The translations under genes were made by a program, and so were the position numbers. Shown here piece after piece: positions 49,158 to 62,738 of a DNA stretch of 64,000 nucleotides. The notes under the pieces were generated by a model that made no database searches, was not told the DNA's origin, and worked only from the letters and a program-made list of their open reading frames with translations. Source of the DNA: Liolophura sinensis (taxonomy: Eukaryota > Mollusca > Polyplacophora > Chitonida > Chitonidae); contig NC_088302.1 in NCBI RefSeq assembly GCF_032854445.1, positions 28,122,330-28,186,329 on the forward strand, in the 5' to 3' direction. The number at the start of each line of letters is the position of its first letter. Within the stretch, counting starts at the first letter, position 1.

Positions 49158-50499
49158 TAGCAGTATCCTGTGTTTGTGACAGTCTTACATTAGAATTAAA
49201 GCCCGGTTTTATGTTTATACAGTGACTCTATTAGCAACTTAGTTGTTGCCTCGACAATCGAATTAGCTCTCTATGGGCGCTTCTCTCTATAAATACACGC
49301 ATTTATACATACCTACACCACCAGGCGATACACAGTTAATGCACATAAGAATGCCAAAATAAAAAAAACACTTAAAATATGGGTAAAGTCTTTGTTTGAG
49401 ATTCATACTTACCTCTTGCACCTACAAACAGAACCATTCGACACATACAGTGTATACTTACATGTAAACAGTGTGTTTACCTATATTCTGATAACTGCTG
49501 TTGGGATTACAAAAGATCGGTATATCACTTTCCATTATTTATTTAGCTTCTATAGGAAACAACATGCCAACTTATAAAAGAAAAGTCAAGACGTTGTGAT
49601 ATACTGACTATAAGATGTAAAACATTTATATTCCTTATGGCACTCTAACCATGCCACTCACGTTTACAACTGGCAATAAAAATGTTCGACTTTTGCGCGT
49701 ACAAAACACATTCACTCCACAAAAAGCGCCTTCTTTTGAATCCCACACTGATGGTTTGATAGAAATTCATAGTACAACGATTAAAATGCTGCCAACATGA
49801 CAGAGACGACTCAAAACTCGAGCTTGACCTCATCATCCTGAAGCTATATACCAAGTTTCGATTCAGTACGATGAACTGTTGTGAAAAATAAAACAAAATC
49901 AAAACAGATAACTGTCAAGGTCCCCAAAACGGCCATGTACAGTGGATCCCATATAGGGGACTTCAAAAAGAAGAATTGTTACAGCATATCTCAGCAGATG
50001 TTGACTGAGACAAAAATATTAACACGTTCGTTTCTTTATTCATTGATTATTGATTTGTCATTACACTCAAGGATGCTTTCGTTGTGTGGCGCCTTCATGT
50101 TTATGAGTGAAGGGAACCAGTCAGTTGCCACCCCTCTGACTTACACCGCGACTACCGAAGCAGCATGTATTTCAGAACTGGATTCCTTTCAATGGTCAGC
50201 TAGTTAATACATATGACACATCCAGATATACCATCTTGTCAGGCAGTCAACATATTTTTTTCAAAAAAAAAAAAAAAAATCTACTACCTAAGCATCATAA
50301 AGCTCACCATGTCGCTCGTACAACACAGATACGGTAAATGTACGCCATATTTTTCCATTCGACACACAACGGGCATGTAGTAAAACACTCTCATACGCAC
50401 TAATGTAAAGCAATTTCACGAAGTACAGTTAATACACAACTGTGTGAAATCATCTGAGTAAATGTTCATACAAGCAGCAGTGTTCAGATAAGGCGCGTA

Positions 50500-50577
50500 C
50501 CATAATGCTGGCTGCAGTCGTATAAGTGAAATATTATTGAGTACGGCGTAAAACATCAAATAAAGAAACAAACAAAT
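50500..50577 (+). mobile_element. SINE family 1, 3' fragment
   Basis: accataatgctggctgcagt, then gtgaaatattattgagtacg and a short A-rich tail. The 5' half is missing. Confidence 0.85.
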
Positions 50578-51925
50578 GTTGTACGTAAGTGAAGAATTTA
50601 TCCTATGGGAAACCCCCCAGCTTTACCCTTCGAGTTGTCCACCCCTCCATTTTGGCGAGCACCATATATATGTCTATACACTGAAGGATGAGACAGCTCA
50701 AAATCAAAGCAAGCATTGGCAGGCAGACTGTTCAAAATTACATCCAGTATCATTACTCATATTTTTCGACTTAAATATGCATGGAATCTAATGCAATAAA
50801 ATGTTTTGACTCCAACGTGGGCATTGATTTACTTCTTATAGGGAAGCAAACTGCCAGGCTTACGTTACATCGCCCTTTTCCTTCATTATATTCATCTACA
50901 AGTGAAACTTTTTGTGAATATTATTTAAAAGAGCTATTCCAGTATTAAAAGCAGTGCATATTGTTGGAAAAACTTCTTCTGATGTCCAAGTACTTAAATC
51001 TCAGCTGTATGATTCATAATGCCCATCATAGACCTTAAACAATGCAAAGCATTGATAACTCACTTTTGAAAAAAAAAATAACAAATAAAAAAATAAATAA
51101 ATATTTTAGGCACAGTTTTAACTTGTTCCTCTGATGAACTTCACATTATTTTTCAGTTTTGTTTCACTTTAAGCCAGTCGCCTTTTCTATGGAGTTCAGA
51201 CAAATGATTTCACGGTGAAACAAAACAGTCCAATTCCAACAATAACCAACAATTAACAGACAAAGCGAACAACCAACACCACAGAAGAGAAACTATAGCC
51301 AAAACAATGAGGTATACACGCACAACCTTCCGCTAAGAGATAGACCACCTGACAACTAAACGCCGAGAGAATCTACTCAAGACATAAACAAAACGAGATA
51401 CGCAAAAAATTTGTGGCTCACTTCCTCAAACAACCACGCATCACTTAAATAAATCAGCCCATCCCCACCCACAGAACTTGGACTTAGTCGGAAGGCTACC
51501 AAAATCTAATTTAAAAGTATTTAAACATTTGCTCCAACTCGAGGGTTCTAATACAATGAAGAGACGTGAAGTCAGGAATTTCGTAGTATAAGGCACTAAA
51601 CGCACATGCAGGACATTAACGATGGAACTCGTGTCAATGCGTTTTACTTGTCTGTAAAACCTGATCTTAAATACGTGCATTACTGTTCGAGGTTACACCC
51701 ATAACATTATTCTTAACCTTGATTCCAGTGCACATGAAGCTGTGTCGGGCATGCATTTTGTAATTTACAAGCATACACATAGCGCATTAACGACTGAACA
51801 TCACCCTTGCAGTATTGTGCTTTACATGTATGCAAAATCAAAAGATCAAATCTCTCAACAGAAAAAACTGATCAACAAAGTCGGCCAAAGTAGAAATAAT
51901 TTTCGACTATTTACTTATAACAGGA

Positions 51926-52062
51926 CCACGGGACTCTTGCACAAAGCGATCTTAGGTTAAGTTGATTGCGACTATGATGGAAATATACGTTTTTCTTTAC
52001 GTTGTTGTCATGGTAGTTACAATCAACTTTATCTACGATCGCTTTATACAAGCAGCCTAAGT
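51926..52062. mobile_element. Short palindromic MITE
   Basis: About 38-bp inverted ends: ttgcacaaagcgatcttagg at the left and, in reverse complement, cttgtataaagcgatcgtag at the right; both arms reach aagttgattg. Only about 55 bp of loop. No coding capacity. Confidence 0.8.
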
Positions 52063-53043
52063 TTTTACTGAAAACCCCACTCCTTCATTTATGTGACCTA
52101 TACGTGACATCTCTATATCATGACGCCAGTATAGGGCCTACCAACGATTCAAAAGTTTTAACTTGATGAACACTGTTCATTTTCAGATATTCATCAGTGG
52201 GTTAACTCGGCAAGACGTCAGTTGTATTTTTTTCTTTTGTTGCTAGGTTGTTTCTAGAAACTATTACTCCGGATTACGGGTCAGATCAAGTTACGGTAAT
52301 CCAAAATGTCAAGTGCCGGTGTTTAGAGGGAGCAACGTACTCCATGCGGGGTGGACACTGGTATTATTATGTAAACTCAAAGCCAGTGGAGTCTATAGCA
52401 TTTTCCAAAATACCCTTATATAAAACATCAAATACCTTTAATAACTTTTAGTCAATCATGATTGTTGCTCGTGATTTCGAGGCGGATATTAAGATAGGGT
52501 TCATGGTTGTCCTTTCTGTTTTCAGTGTTCACGGATGTGCGTTTCATTGGAAACAGGTAAATTCAGGGAAATATACTTTACATTTTACTAATGTATATGA
52601 TGTCTTTTTCGATCTTTATCCAAGACCCTAGAAGTTTTAGTATATGCATGTGTCACAATGCATATGGCCTTTTCAAAAATGTGATAAGCTCCTAGAGTGG
52701 GTGAAGTAAATGTGTTAAATACGCCTCGACGGTGTCTCCTTGAGACAGACAAAAGGGAAATCACAAAGATTGCAATGGACGTGAGAAAAAAACAATTCTG
52801 ATACCCTGCATCGATGTTGGCTTTTCAGCCACACCGGATTAAATCTCGTCCCGGCTGGTAATTTTTTTTTTGCGCCATAAGACATTTACTGGCTCCCATA
52901 AAAATACAGGAAATATAGGAGGGATGAGATTCCCGACAATATAACAGTGGTTACTGCATACTTCGCCGGAAGTTCATCATTTATCAAGTGTGACACATTT
53001 TGCTTCATTCTGATTGATTCAATCACCTTACAGTCCCAATTAA

Positions 53044-53214
53044 TTAATATATTTATTTGATTGATGTTTTACTCCGTACTCAAGAATATTTCACTTATAT
53101 GACGGCGGCCAGCATACTGGTGGGTGGAAACCGGGCAGAGCCCGGGGGGAAACCCACAACCATCCGCAGGTTGCTGTCGGACCTTCCCACGTACGGCCGG
53201 AGAGGAACAGTCCC
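53044..53214 (-). mobile_element. SINE family 1, head-truncated
   Basis: tttatttgattgatgtttta to acgtacggccggagaggaac; ends before the B-box. Confidence 0.9.
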
Positions 53215-54818
53215 CAATTACGATTAGGGCATGTTGTGTTGGCATAAAAAATATCACCTTTACGCCTTGGCATGCTTCTGAAAGCGCATTTTCACATACC
53301 AACCTTGAGTTGATATACATTACTTTCATGAGCAGAGGAGACCCGATGTATGTACAAATCAAAACTTCGCATTTGTTTCCGGACAATTTACCGCATTGAC
53401 AGAATAAGGAAAAATATCTTAATAGGATTTGTTGACAATACTGAAAATCCCAGGCTTACACCTGTAATGCTCATTTATATTGTTTTTTACCCTATGTTCT
53501 AGGTAATATAAGAACTGATGTAGAAAACAAATATGTAATTATTCTTTTTAATAATTTTCAGGTAAATACACACATTTAGACTCCACGTAAATGCATAATA
53601 TTTTTTTTTCTTCTCAGTGTATAGCCTAAGCATAATTACAACATGAAAACAATGGTACACCAACCTACATCATTTACCAGGCAGTTGGTACAGAACATAT
53701 CACAATTCATGCCTTTTTTCTATAACATACCTATAGATGGCAGGTTCATCAAATCTGTATATTTGATGAATTATATCTGATAGCAAATTATATTATAGCA
53801 AATACAGTACTTCATGTACAAATATAATCCACAAAGTTGTCTCATTTATATCTTAACTGTTTCAATTTCCTAGTGTCTCCTACACTGTATAAATCTGCTA
53901 CGAATACATATCTATTCAATTTAAATCCTGAGTTTTTGCATAATTTATGCAGAATGAAATTACATTAACATCAAAGTTCCAATCATTGTTATAGGTTATA
54001 TCTGATTCTGTAAAATACTGGCAGCAACATCTGTTTCATTAACAGGCAGCGCAAAGACTGACTGACTGGTTGGTCTTTCAACGCATACATGTAGTGAAGA
54101 ACATTTCTCATACACGACAGCAGCGAGTTTTATCCTTGTGGGAACTGCAGTGCACAATACCAATGTTCGGCCTTTCATAAGGTCCATGTAATTGACAAAC
54201 TTCCTGCAAGTGCTGCAAAGATATTCACCCATTGAGCAAGCTCAGTGCGTATGCAAGCTCAATGTGTATGGTATATTGGTGAGAGGAAAGTTGACTGAAA
54301 TAAATTTCCAGAAAGACTATCTAAATGAGCCACAGGCACTGAGTGCTCTTGTCTGCATTGCCACCAACAATGCAGTGAACAGAAGAGTCACATTCTCTGT
54401 CCCAGGCTGAGTTTAAGCCAGTGTCTTGAGTGCCCAAGCAACTTATTTCTATACAAAGAATAGTACAGTCAATTAACGACCTTGAATTATGTGCTAAAAT
54501 GTGATAATGGAATATTTTGTTTGAAATGTAAAGCTCACATTTTTGACTACATACATGTATGTACAAAGACATTTATGGTGAATTGCAGTCAGCTTTCAAC
54601 AAATGTACAAACCAGTCAAAATGTTTTGTTTTCAACCACAGCAGCAGGATTATTAGAGAAGGAACAAGGATATGACAAACAAGTACGGAACCTTGTCAGA
54701 AAGGAATAATAAGCAAATGTCACAGGATTTGGAACAATGGGTATAATCATAAATAACAAAATACTGAACAACTTTTGACTATATCGAGTATAGTGAAAAA
54801 AATAAGGGTTAACAACTA

Positions 54819-55336
54819 TCACATTTGTGTGGCAAATTTAAATTGAATGCTGGTATCTTCATACAGTAAAAAATGTTTGAGTAATGGGGGTATAGGCAGA
54901 CACCTAATGTTTGAGTCATCATACTGAACGAGTTGACGAATGCAGTTACGCAGTCGATCCTGAAGACTGATTGGTCCAAGGAACTCGGAAGATATCAAAT
55001 GCTGATAGGTGGTAACAATTTTGTTCAGAGTTCTCTTTCCTGTCGAGCTGTGCAAATGACCACGAATAAAGTCACTCAGTGGACGATCATGAGGGTGGGA
55101 TGACTGTGCTGTACCTGCCATGGATTCAGCATCTTTGATTTCTCGATCAAAGCACTGAAAGTATCTGCTATAAAAGCTGGGTCTGATCACTGCCCCGGAG
55201 GACCGCAGAAGACGACAGAGATTGGGCTCGGCTGCACGACACAAAGCATATTCCAGAATGGTTACCTTGGAGAAGGCAGCTTTCTGGTGAACATTGACTC
55301 CAGATTTGACAAGTAACTGTACACCTTCTGTGTAAC
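54819..55336 (-). CDS. ASB-like exon 5 with SOCS box
   Basis: Completes the repeat begun in exon 4 (GYTEGVQLLVKSGVNV), adds a further repeat and a linker, then the SOCS box. Acceptor tttacag/GTTAC; TGA stop. Confidence 0.95.
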
Positions 55337-58300
55337 CTGTAAAAAACATACTACCACAATTTACAAACAGAAAATGGTAATAAAAACTTCCAGCTGAGGT
55401 ATTCTGATCAAAGTTGAATTATGCTACAATTTTTTTACCCTAAAACAATTTATCAAAAGCAATTTTATTTATTTATTTCAATTTTTTTTTTAAGTTCAGC
55501 AGTATAGCCATTATTTAAACTGTATTATTTATGTGCATTTTATAAGATACTATTAATTTTACTGCAGTTCGGAGTCCACTTTTAAAAAACTTCGGGCTTC
55601 TGGCAATTTTTCTAGTATAGCACATTACCTTTTACTGCTGGGTAGACAATGTCATTCATGAAAATATTAATGAGAAATCTAATTTTACGATGTTCTATGA
55701 AAATAGCCTCTGCCTTCACCCTGGGAATGCCACTCAGATCAAACTGAGCTCTGAGGTAAAACACAAGACCACCTACCTCTGCCCACAGCCACTTGTAAGG
55801 GGGTCAAGGCCCTGGCATTTCGAATGTTGATGTTACTGCCAAACTGGATCAACAGTTTCATGGCCTTCAGGTTTGAGGAGACAATGGCTTTGAACAGAGC
55901 AGTCTCTCCCCAAAAACACTGCTGGTCCACCCAGGCCCCACTCTCCAGCAGAAATGCCAACAAGTCTGATCAGAAAATATCCCAAAATTCATAATATATT
56001 TGAAACCATATAATGTCACTGAGATTTATTTACATGTATTTAATTGATTGTTTGCTTATGGCTCCCTGAAGATTTTCATGCGTATGATATTAGTGAATTT
56101 TCCCTGAAGGAAATCAGTTACTGACAAGCTTTCCATCATGTAACAGACAGATATGCAGACTATATTGATGGAAGTGGTCTTCAAAGAACTTAAGACTTTG
56201 TGAGTGGTCACATGAGCATCTTCGAACGCTTAGTCTCGCTAAGGTCCCACAAGCACACGGAGTAGGGAAATCAACAAATTCCCTGTCCAATGCCTGTCCT
56301 GACCCTACACCTTCTGTGTCCCAGCAACTGAAAGGCAAACACCTTGACCAACTAGACCAAGTGTCATTAAGACTGTGTTATGATGAATACATCCATCAAG
56401 CACAATAATTTCCTTCTGACACTCTACTGATAATGTTGTGATTTATTTATTTATTTGATTGGTGTTCCACGCCGTACTCAAGAATATTTCACTTATATGA
56501 CCGCGGCCAGCAAACCGGGCGGGAATATGGTGGGGGGAAACCGAGCATAGCCCGGGGGAAACCCACGACCATCCACCCGTTGCTGGCAGACCTTCCCACT
56601 TACGGCCAGAGAGGAAGCCAGCATGAGCTGGACTCACAGCGACCGCATTGGTGAGAGGCTTCTGGGTCATTACGCTGTGCTAGCGCGCTAAGCAACTGAG
56701 CCACGGAGGCCCCCAAAATGTTGTGACCTATCACAGGTGAAATGATGAGTGGCATAGAATCAAACAATTAGAGCTTAGCAAAATCAGACAGGTCATTACC
56801 AGTGTTGCAATGACTCGGAAACTCATCCCTTACATGTATACCAAATTTCTCATACTGAAAACCTCATACAGTCTAAACACTCTGGGTTCTTTGCGACAGT
56901 GAATATCAATGACTCCTATCAGAAAACACATGATATAAATCTGAAATTCTTCCTGAAGCTGTTTTATCTGATACTTACCCAATCCTCGTGCCTCTCTTTG
57001 TCCTGCAGCATACATGAGCAGGCTGCCATCAGCTGTGTCGACCACATTTACATCTGCCCCACCTCAAATACATACAATTAAATGTACATTATAAACACTT
57101 TCTCTAACCATACAAAATAAAAGACCCAAAATAAAAGACCCAAAATAAAAGGCCCACCATAAAAGGTCCACCATTAATTTGATTGGGATTTACAGGTTAT
57201 GTCCAACAAAGAATTTTTCAAGGCTGGCCTTACAAAATTCTGTAAAATGATATAAAATACTGGTTCATTCCAAGGTTGTCTAAAATGAAACTGTAGGCAG
57301 TAGGCAGGTTCATATACGAGAGCTTAGAAAGACGCTACTCAACCCAAAATGTCGTACAGAGTGCAATGGATATACAACTTTAGAACTGAACTACATGTAC
57401 ATGTACATTGAGCCTAGTTGTTTTTGCTTTGTTATTTCACAAATGGTTAGGTTCAGCTGAGTTGGGTCTGAAGTCCCATGTACACCGTGCTTTAAAAACT
57501 AATAGTACATTGAGATACTGAAAGTAAATCATGAAATCTTCTGACAACCTGATTTAATGGCTTTACACAAAGGGACTCATGTCAAATTTTGCGTCTCATA
57601 TAATTTACCAAGACCTCTTAGATGTAGATGCTGTCTATGGGAATTGTGAAGTCAGATTTCCAGCATACCTTTGACCAGAGTCTTGACCATGTCAAGGTTG
57701 TGGCGAGCCTGGAATATTGGGGGCAGGTATGGAATCTTAGGTATGTTTGTGTCACAGCCACTGTTGACCAATAATTCCACAATGTCATAGTGACCGTGTC
57801 TGACCGCATAACACAGAGGTGTGTGGCCTGGCAAGAAATAAAACCATGTTTGATTAACAATGCATGTAATTGTGTAAATGTTATCAATACACCAGAATGT
57901 ATACAATATATGTACTCTCTGCACTCTACATGTGCAAACAGTGCGTGATACCCCCCTTCAAATGAAACCACAAAAATTATTGAAATCTATGTGAACAGCT
58001 GTTGGTTTCTGTTAAATGGACAGAAGAAAGGACGGATGTATCCATTTTAAAATACCCCCACAAGTGCAACAACCAACCACTCAACATGCATTGCCTTTCA
58101 GATTGCATAGGGCTTTGAACCTTTCCGAAAGGTTGCCACAATAGCGTAGTAAATGTTAACAAACAATGATGAGGCTTAAAATTTAAAATGAAAAATTATA
58201 AGTTAGACTTGTATCGTTATCAAATTATGTGTTAAAAAAATTCAAATTAACAAATTCCCACTACATGTGCAGGTTTATGGCAGACGATCAACTGACCTGT

Positions 58301-59131
58301 CCAGTTACCCTGGTTCATATCGCATCCTATCTGTAAGAGGAACTGCACCACTTCCAGGTGGCCATTTTTGCATGCCATATGGAGAGGAGATTCACTGTCA
58401 GAGTTACTGGCCCTGACTAGGTTACCGCTCCTGTGTACTTCGCTGAACACCTGTAGAACTGCAAGATGGCCATACATAGCCGCTAGGAAGGCCGGTGTGA
58501 CACCATTGCTACTCTTTAACACCGGACACTGTTTGCTCATCAGATACTGCACAGTGCCTGCTTGTCCATTCATGGCAGCGTAATGCAGCATGTTCCACTG
58601 CTTACTGTCAGTCAAATTCAGGGGCACCCCAGCCTGTAAGATCTCTTCAATTACACCCACATGTCCCTTTGAGGCAGCAGTGAATAACGGCACATAGCTT
58701 CCACATCTTACAAATGCTGCCCCATGCTTGATCAGCGATTTAATAACAGTCAAATGGCCTTTTTCACAGGCCAATATTAAGGCTGTTTTTCCCACGCGAT
58801 CCACACTCTCTACATTCACATTGTGATTGATAAGTATAGTAACAATCTCCTCCAGCCCCAGCCAGGCCGCGATACAGAGCGGAGTCCACTCTGTGAATGT
58901 GTCCCAGTCCGTGCTCTCTCTGTCCCTGCACTCAGCCACCTCAAACTCCACATCGCCTCCATGTTTAATAATCTCTTCCACAAAGGCTGACCTTCCAGTA
59001 AAGCAGGCCACATGAAGGGGAGAAAAGCCCTCATATGTCCTGTTTACATCAGCTCCCATGGCCATCAAAGTCCTGAAGCCAACATGGTCCCCATCCCTCA
59101 CTGTATCTAGGACAAGTTTTGATAAATCCAT
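54819..59131 (-). CDS. Ankyrin-repeat and SOCS-box protein (ASB-type), 5 exons
   Basis: Exons 59131-58297, 57827-57669, 57062-56979, 55965-55777 and 55336-54819 join in phase 1 throughout to 594 residues with a TGA stop. About 13 ankyrin repeats fill residues 1-480, for example GFSPLHVACFTGRSAFVEEI, GKTALILACEKGHLTVIKSL and SPLHMACKNGHLEVVQFLLQ. The last 50 or so residues form a SOCS box: SLQDRLRNCIRQ (BC-box) and LPIPPLLKHFLLYED with a Cul5-box LPxP. ASB proteins bind substrates through the ankyrin repeats and recruit Elongin B/C and Cullin-5 for ubiquitination; this role is inferred from the family. The start MDLSKL is the first ATG of the frame. I cannot assign a numbered orthologue. The usual BC-box cysteine is Leu here. 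Confidence 0.93.
55777..55965 (-). CDS. ASB-like exon 4
   Basis: LLAFLLESGAWVDQQCFWGE and ALTPLQVAVGR. Junctions ctgatcag/ACTTG and GGCAGAG/gtaggt. Confidence 0.93.
56441..56714 (-). mobile_element. SINE family 1, near full length
   Basis: tttatttgattggtgttcca to gctaagcaactgagccacgg, with a short internal insertion (caaaccgggcgggaatatgg). In the intron between ASB-like exons 3 and 4. Confidence 0.92.
56979..57062 (-). CDS. ASB-like exon 3
   Basis: An 84-nt exon (GADVNVVDTADGSLLMYAAG...). Acceptor atttgag/GTGGGG is weak in pyrimidines but restores the ankyrin pattern and phase. Donor GATTGG/gtaagt. Confidence 0.85.
57118..57172. repeat. 14-bp tandem repeat, 4 copies
   Basis: aaaataaaagaccc repeated, then variants with ggcccacc. 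Confidence 0.85.
57669..57827 (-). CDS. ASB-like exon 2
   Basis: Continues the repeats with HTPLCYAVRHGHYDIVELLV. Junctions ttgccag/GCCAC and GTCAAAG/gtatgc. Confidence 0.93.
58297..59131 (-). CDS. ASB-like exon 1
   Basis: Residues 1-278 with about eight ankyrin repeats. Donor TGGACAG/gtcagt, phase 1. Confidence 0.93.
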
Positions 59132-61689
59132 ATTCTGTCTTCTTCGAATCCAAGCTTAATGACTAAAATATAATAAAACATGCATATATAAATCAACCAA
59201 CATTTCATAAAAATTCTAACCTAACTGGCATGCATTTGGTAATTTACACCCAAGTGTATCAAGTCTGAACTGTGGTGAGATCTCGCAATACATGGGAGCT
59301 GAGTCTTAATTTTGACCCAATGGTGCATGCTTTACGCTAGTGGTGGCATGCATACTACAGTAAATGTGTTCCACTGAAACTCTACAAGGTACATCATATT
59401 TCCATTCACAGTAAATTGTAGCAAAAACAATTTCGAAACTGAAAATACCAAGTAGAAAGTGTTACTTTATAAATGCGGATGTTGCCTCAAACTTCAAAGG
59501 CGATATGGCCGAGACTAGGTGCTAATTTTTTTTCTTCGGCTGCTCTGTATGTGAATGTGGGTTATTGTACAGGACTCAGCTGTAACTCAGGTTAAAGGTG
59601 TGAGAATAGTAAGTATAAAAATACAAGACTCCCCTGGTAGCAACTACCAAACATCAGGGCGAAGGTGGGGACATATAGCACTGGCTTCATACACACAATT
59701 GGACAGACACCATAATTATTATAGAAACTAATCCACAGAAATTTTAATTCAGTTATGAAAATTTTATTTGTGGAGTTGGGTAACTCACTTCGAGCAATGA
59801 AGTTGCAAGACTTGTGAAATGGCTTCAAAAGTGCCATATGTTGGCCTACTGTAGAGAACACTTACCACTATTATATGTGCATTAAAACTTCCCTAGTATA
59901 AAGGACGTTAACTGTGAGAAAAAAAATCATTTTCCGAGCCTACATAACAGCAGTGGGTAAGGTCATCTCCATGAAGCTGCTTTCACAAGGCTTGACTAAG
60001 GCAACCAGATCTAGATGACAGCTGCAATAGGGTAAACCCTGAAAATGCCCTTTTCTGTCAATATGTGTTATTGCCACTGACTATGTTTGGATTGACCAAC
60101 TTTAGAGCACGTTACTAAATTTGTAGGAACATTCAGTTGAAATCGATTTAATGTGTATGTGAACAGCAGTAAATGTTCCTTACCGTACAGCTGACACATA
60201 TGGAGCTGTTTCTCACTGTAACTTTCACAACTGTGTTACTTGAAATGAGAGGTACCCAACACCTCAACTGCGAGAATTTACTGGTAAGATTTAAATCAGA
60301 CAATACAAACAGGTTGGCTGAGGTACATCAATATGATATTAATTTATTTACCAGGAATATCCACACCAGTGACCAACTACATTATTTACATCATTTCAAG
60401 CTAACTTCATTGGAATGATAATTACCTAAGGCCCAAAATTCGATACATCTACTTGCTGAACGAGACACTGTTGTTGAAGTTATGTTTAACGATGTGTCTT
60501 TGGTAGTCCTGAAATTTATAAATGGCAACGGAATTTAGCTGTAAAATTAATTTTGCAGTAAAAGTTGCACCCGTTTTTGACACTAGCGCTGTAGGCGTAG
60601 CATTAGTAGCAATGCAATACGTCATCATGGCCTTCTGCTTTCGGCATTTTATCAGCTGTTTATGCAAACTGTCAGCGTGGAAGAATGCATATTTTAATCT
60701 TTAGAAAGAAATGTTTACCTTGCTTCAAGAACCTAGCGTTTGTGTCACATTGCCACCATGTTTTCAACTTCGAAATACCCCCGAAAGTATTCAAACTCAA
60801 CATATATAAACGTAAGAACTTCGTCAAAATGCTGTTTTGCCTTACTACCCTAGTTGTCATTCGAAAACACAGAAGAGTAAAGACAAGGGAGATAAATCCA
60901 CTGAGCGTGAAAAATATTGTTCACACCTATACCTGTCTGTACATTATTTTTTATAAACATATTTATATTCTTTTGTTAACGTGAAATTCTCGGATAAAGT
61001 ACATTTTAAGAGGCAGATAAAGGCCACAAATATTACTTTTGGTTCTACGATATTAGGATATTGTCCTTTCATATAAACAAACCTCAAATCGCCTGCTTTG
61101 GAACCGTCAGAAGTGGAGTCAAATGAGTTTAGGTTTTAGGTCAAATACAGTAACTCGCCCATCACTTACGAAACTCTGAGTTCGAATCCATTCCACAGGT
61201 TACACACATATTAGTTATGAAAAAATTACTAATTTGCAAGTGAATGCCACATCATATACCGTCGGTTAGGCCCATGTGTCACAAAAGGATATCATGAGTG
61301 CAGTCTTATATGTTGTTTTAACGAGGCTGTTAATTATAGAATAGGCCGGCTTCCTATTGCATTAATAACTATTTATCTTGACAAAACAACAGAAGGCCTA
61401 TTAGATTACATTAGGCAACTGGCACATGTACCGTAGGCTTCTGATAATTTCAAGTTCACAGGTCTGTTGACGTCATTATTAATTTATTTAATTGTTGCTT
61501 ACTGCCCTACTGAAAATTTTTTTCACTTTTCACGGTAGGCCTATTAACAGTGTTTCAGCAACCTCCAAATGGACATGTGTTTCCCTGGGGCTGTTAAAAG
61601 TGTGGCAGTCAGGTTTATAGGTACATGTAGAACACGAATGAATATATAAATCAGTCAATCAATCTGCTGGACTTTTCACTGCTACCGAA

Positions 61690-62345
61690 ATGTGCAAATA
61701 TTTATTAATGTGATTGTTGTTTAACACCTTGATCAACAATTTTTCACTGACATGACGACAGCGAGTTTAGCTTTTATGGTTGTTGGAAATTAGTGAGTGA
61801 GTGCTTGGGGTTTAACGTCGTACTCAACAATTTTTCAGTCATATGACGACGAAGAAATCCTTAGGGTGCATGCACGTGTAATGTGCCTCCTTGTTGCAGG
61901 ACGGATTTCCACCGCTCTTTTATTTAGTGCTGCTTCACTGAGACGACTTACCGAAGGCAAGTAAGCCGCCCCGCCCGAGCCATTATACTGATACGGGTCA
62001 ACCAGTCGTTGCACTATCCCCTTCATGCTTAACGCCAAGCGAGGAAGTTACAACTTCCTCTTTTAAAGTCTTAGGTGTGACTCGATCAAGGATTGATCCT
62101 GGATCTACCGGTCCCAAAGCGGATGCTCTACCAACTGTGCTATCCGGGCCGGTTGTTGGAAATTGGAGTGCCTGGGGTAGACGGGTGGTCTGCAATGTAC
62201 GTTGGACTGCCCAAATGGCCACAAAAGCAGTGTTAAAAGTTTATTGTCACTAGAAGAGCAAAGCCTGTCCAAGGCCAGTTTTGAACCCGCACTTCTATCA
62301 TGTGTCCTAGTGATTGAACAAGTATCATTAACCACTAGGCAATGG
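61690..62345. repeat. Older SINE-like repeat split by a SINE family 2 copy
   Basis: tgattgttgtttaacacctt and tgacatgacgacagcgagtt before the insertion continue after it as tggagtgcctggggtagacg and a tRNA-like end (gaacccgcacttctatcatg). The halves abut if 61792-62150 and one 14-bp duplicate are removed. Confidence 0.7.
61792..62150 (-). mobile_element. SINE family 2 with 14-bp target-site duplication
   Basis: On the - strand: ggcccggatagcacagttgg (A-box-like tagcacagttgg) and B-box-like ggatcaatcc, then a body with cgttaagcatgaaggggata, ending gttaaaccccaagcactcac. Flanked by ggttgttggaaatt at 61778-61791 and 62151-62164. Confidence 0.95.
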
Positions 62346-62631
62346 TCTGTTCCCTCTATGTGCATATAGTCTACCCTACCTAGACTACTATTTATCACCT
62401 TTGGTAACCGCTTTCACCTTTCACCTAGTTAAATACCATCACTCAGATTGGATTCAATCGCAAATAAAACAAATATGTATTACTGGTGCGCATGTAAGTT
62501 ATGCAAAGGATGAGAAAATACAACAACCCAATTTATGTTCAGTGCATTTATTTATAGTTTTCTATAAATCTTTTTGACATCTTAAAATTTGACATCGTAA
62601 ACAAACTCCTGACTTAATAAGAAGAGCTGAT

Positions 62632-62700
62632 GTTGTATAAGTGAAATATTCTTGAGTACGGCGTAAAACACCAATCAAATAAATAAATAAATAAATAAAG
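62632..62700 (+). mobile_element. SINE family 1, 3' fragment
   Basis: gtataagtgaaatattcttg to caatcaaataaataaataaa. Confidence 0.88.
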
Positions 62701-62738
62701 AATAAGAAGCGAGTTTGGATCTTGCCTTGACAGCATGA

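Larger units (their letters stand above)
48215..54818. other. Intergenic region between Nav2 and the ASB-like gene
   Basis: Contains the 5' flank of Nav2, a G-rich tract (49101-49157), a MITE (51926-52062) and SINE fragments at 50500 and 53044. No coding exon with convincing splice sites was found. A short + open frame at 52248-52451 has no supporting signals. Confidence 0.55.

Noticed and set aside
52248..52451. A + strand frame of 67 codons (ITPDYGSDQVTVIQNVKCRC...).
   Set aside because: No clear splice sites, promoter or homology that I recognise; length is within chance for a region of this size.
55629..55748. A 120-nt open segment in the intron between ASB-like exons 4 and 5 (ending TACCCAGCAGTAAAAG/gtaatg), phase-compatible with both neighbours.
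   Set aside because: Its only frame-compatible acceptor is 29 bases from the exon 4 donor, too close for an intron, and including it would break an ankyrin repeat that is complete when exon 4 joins exon 5 directly. It may be a relic.
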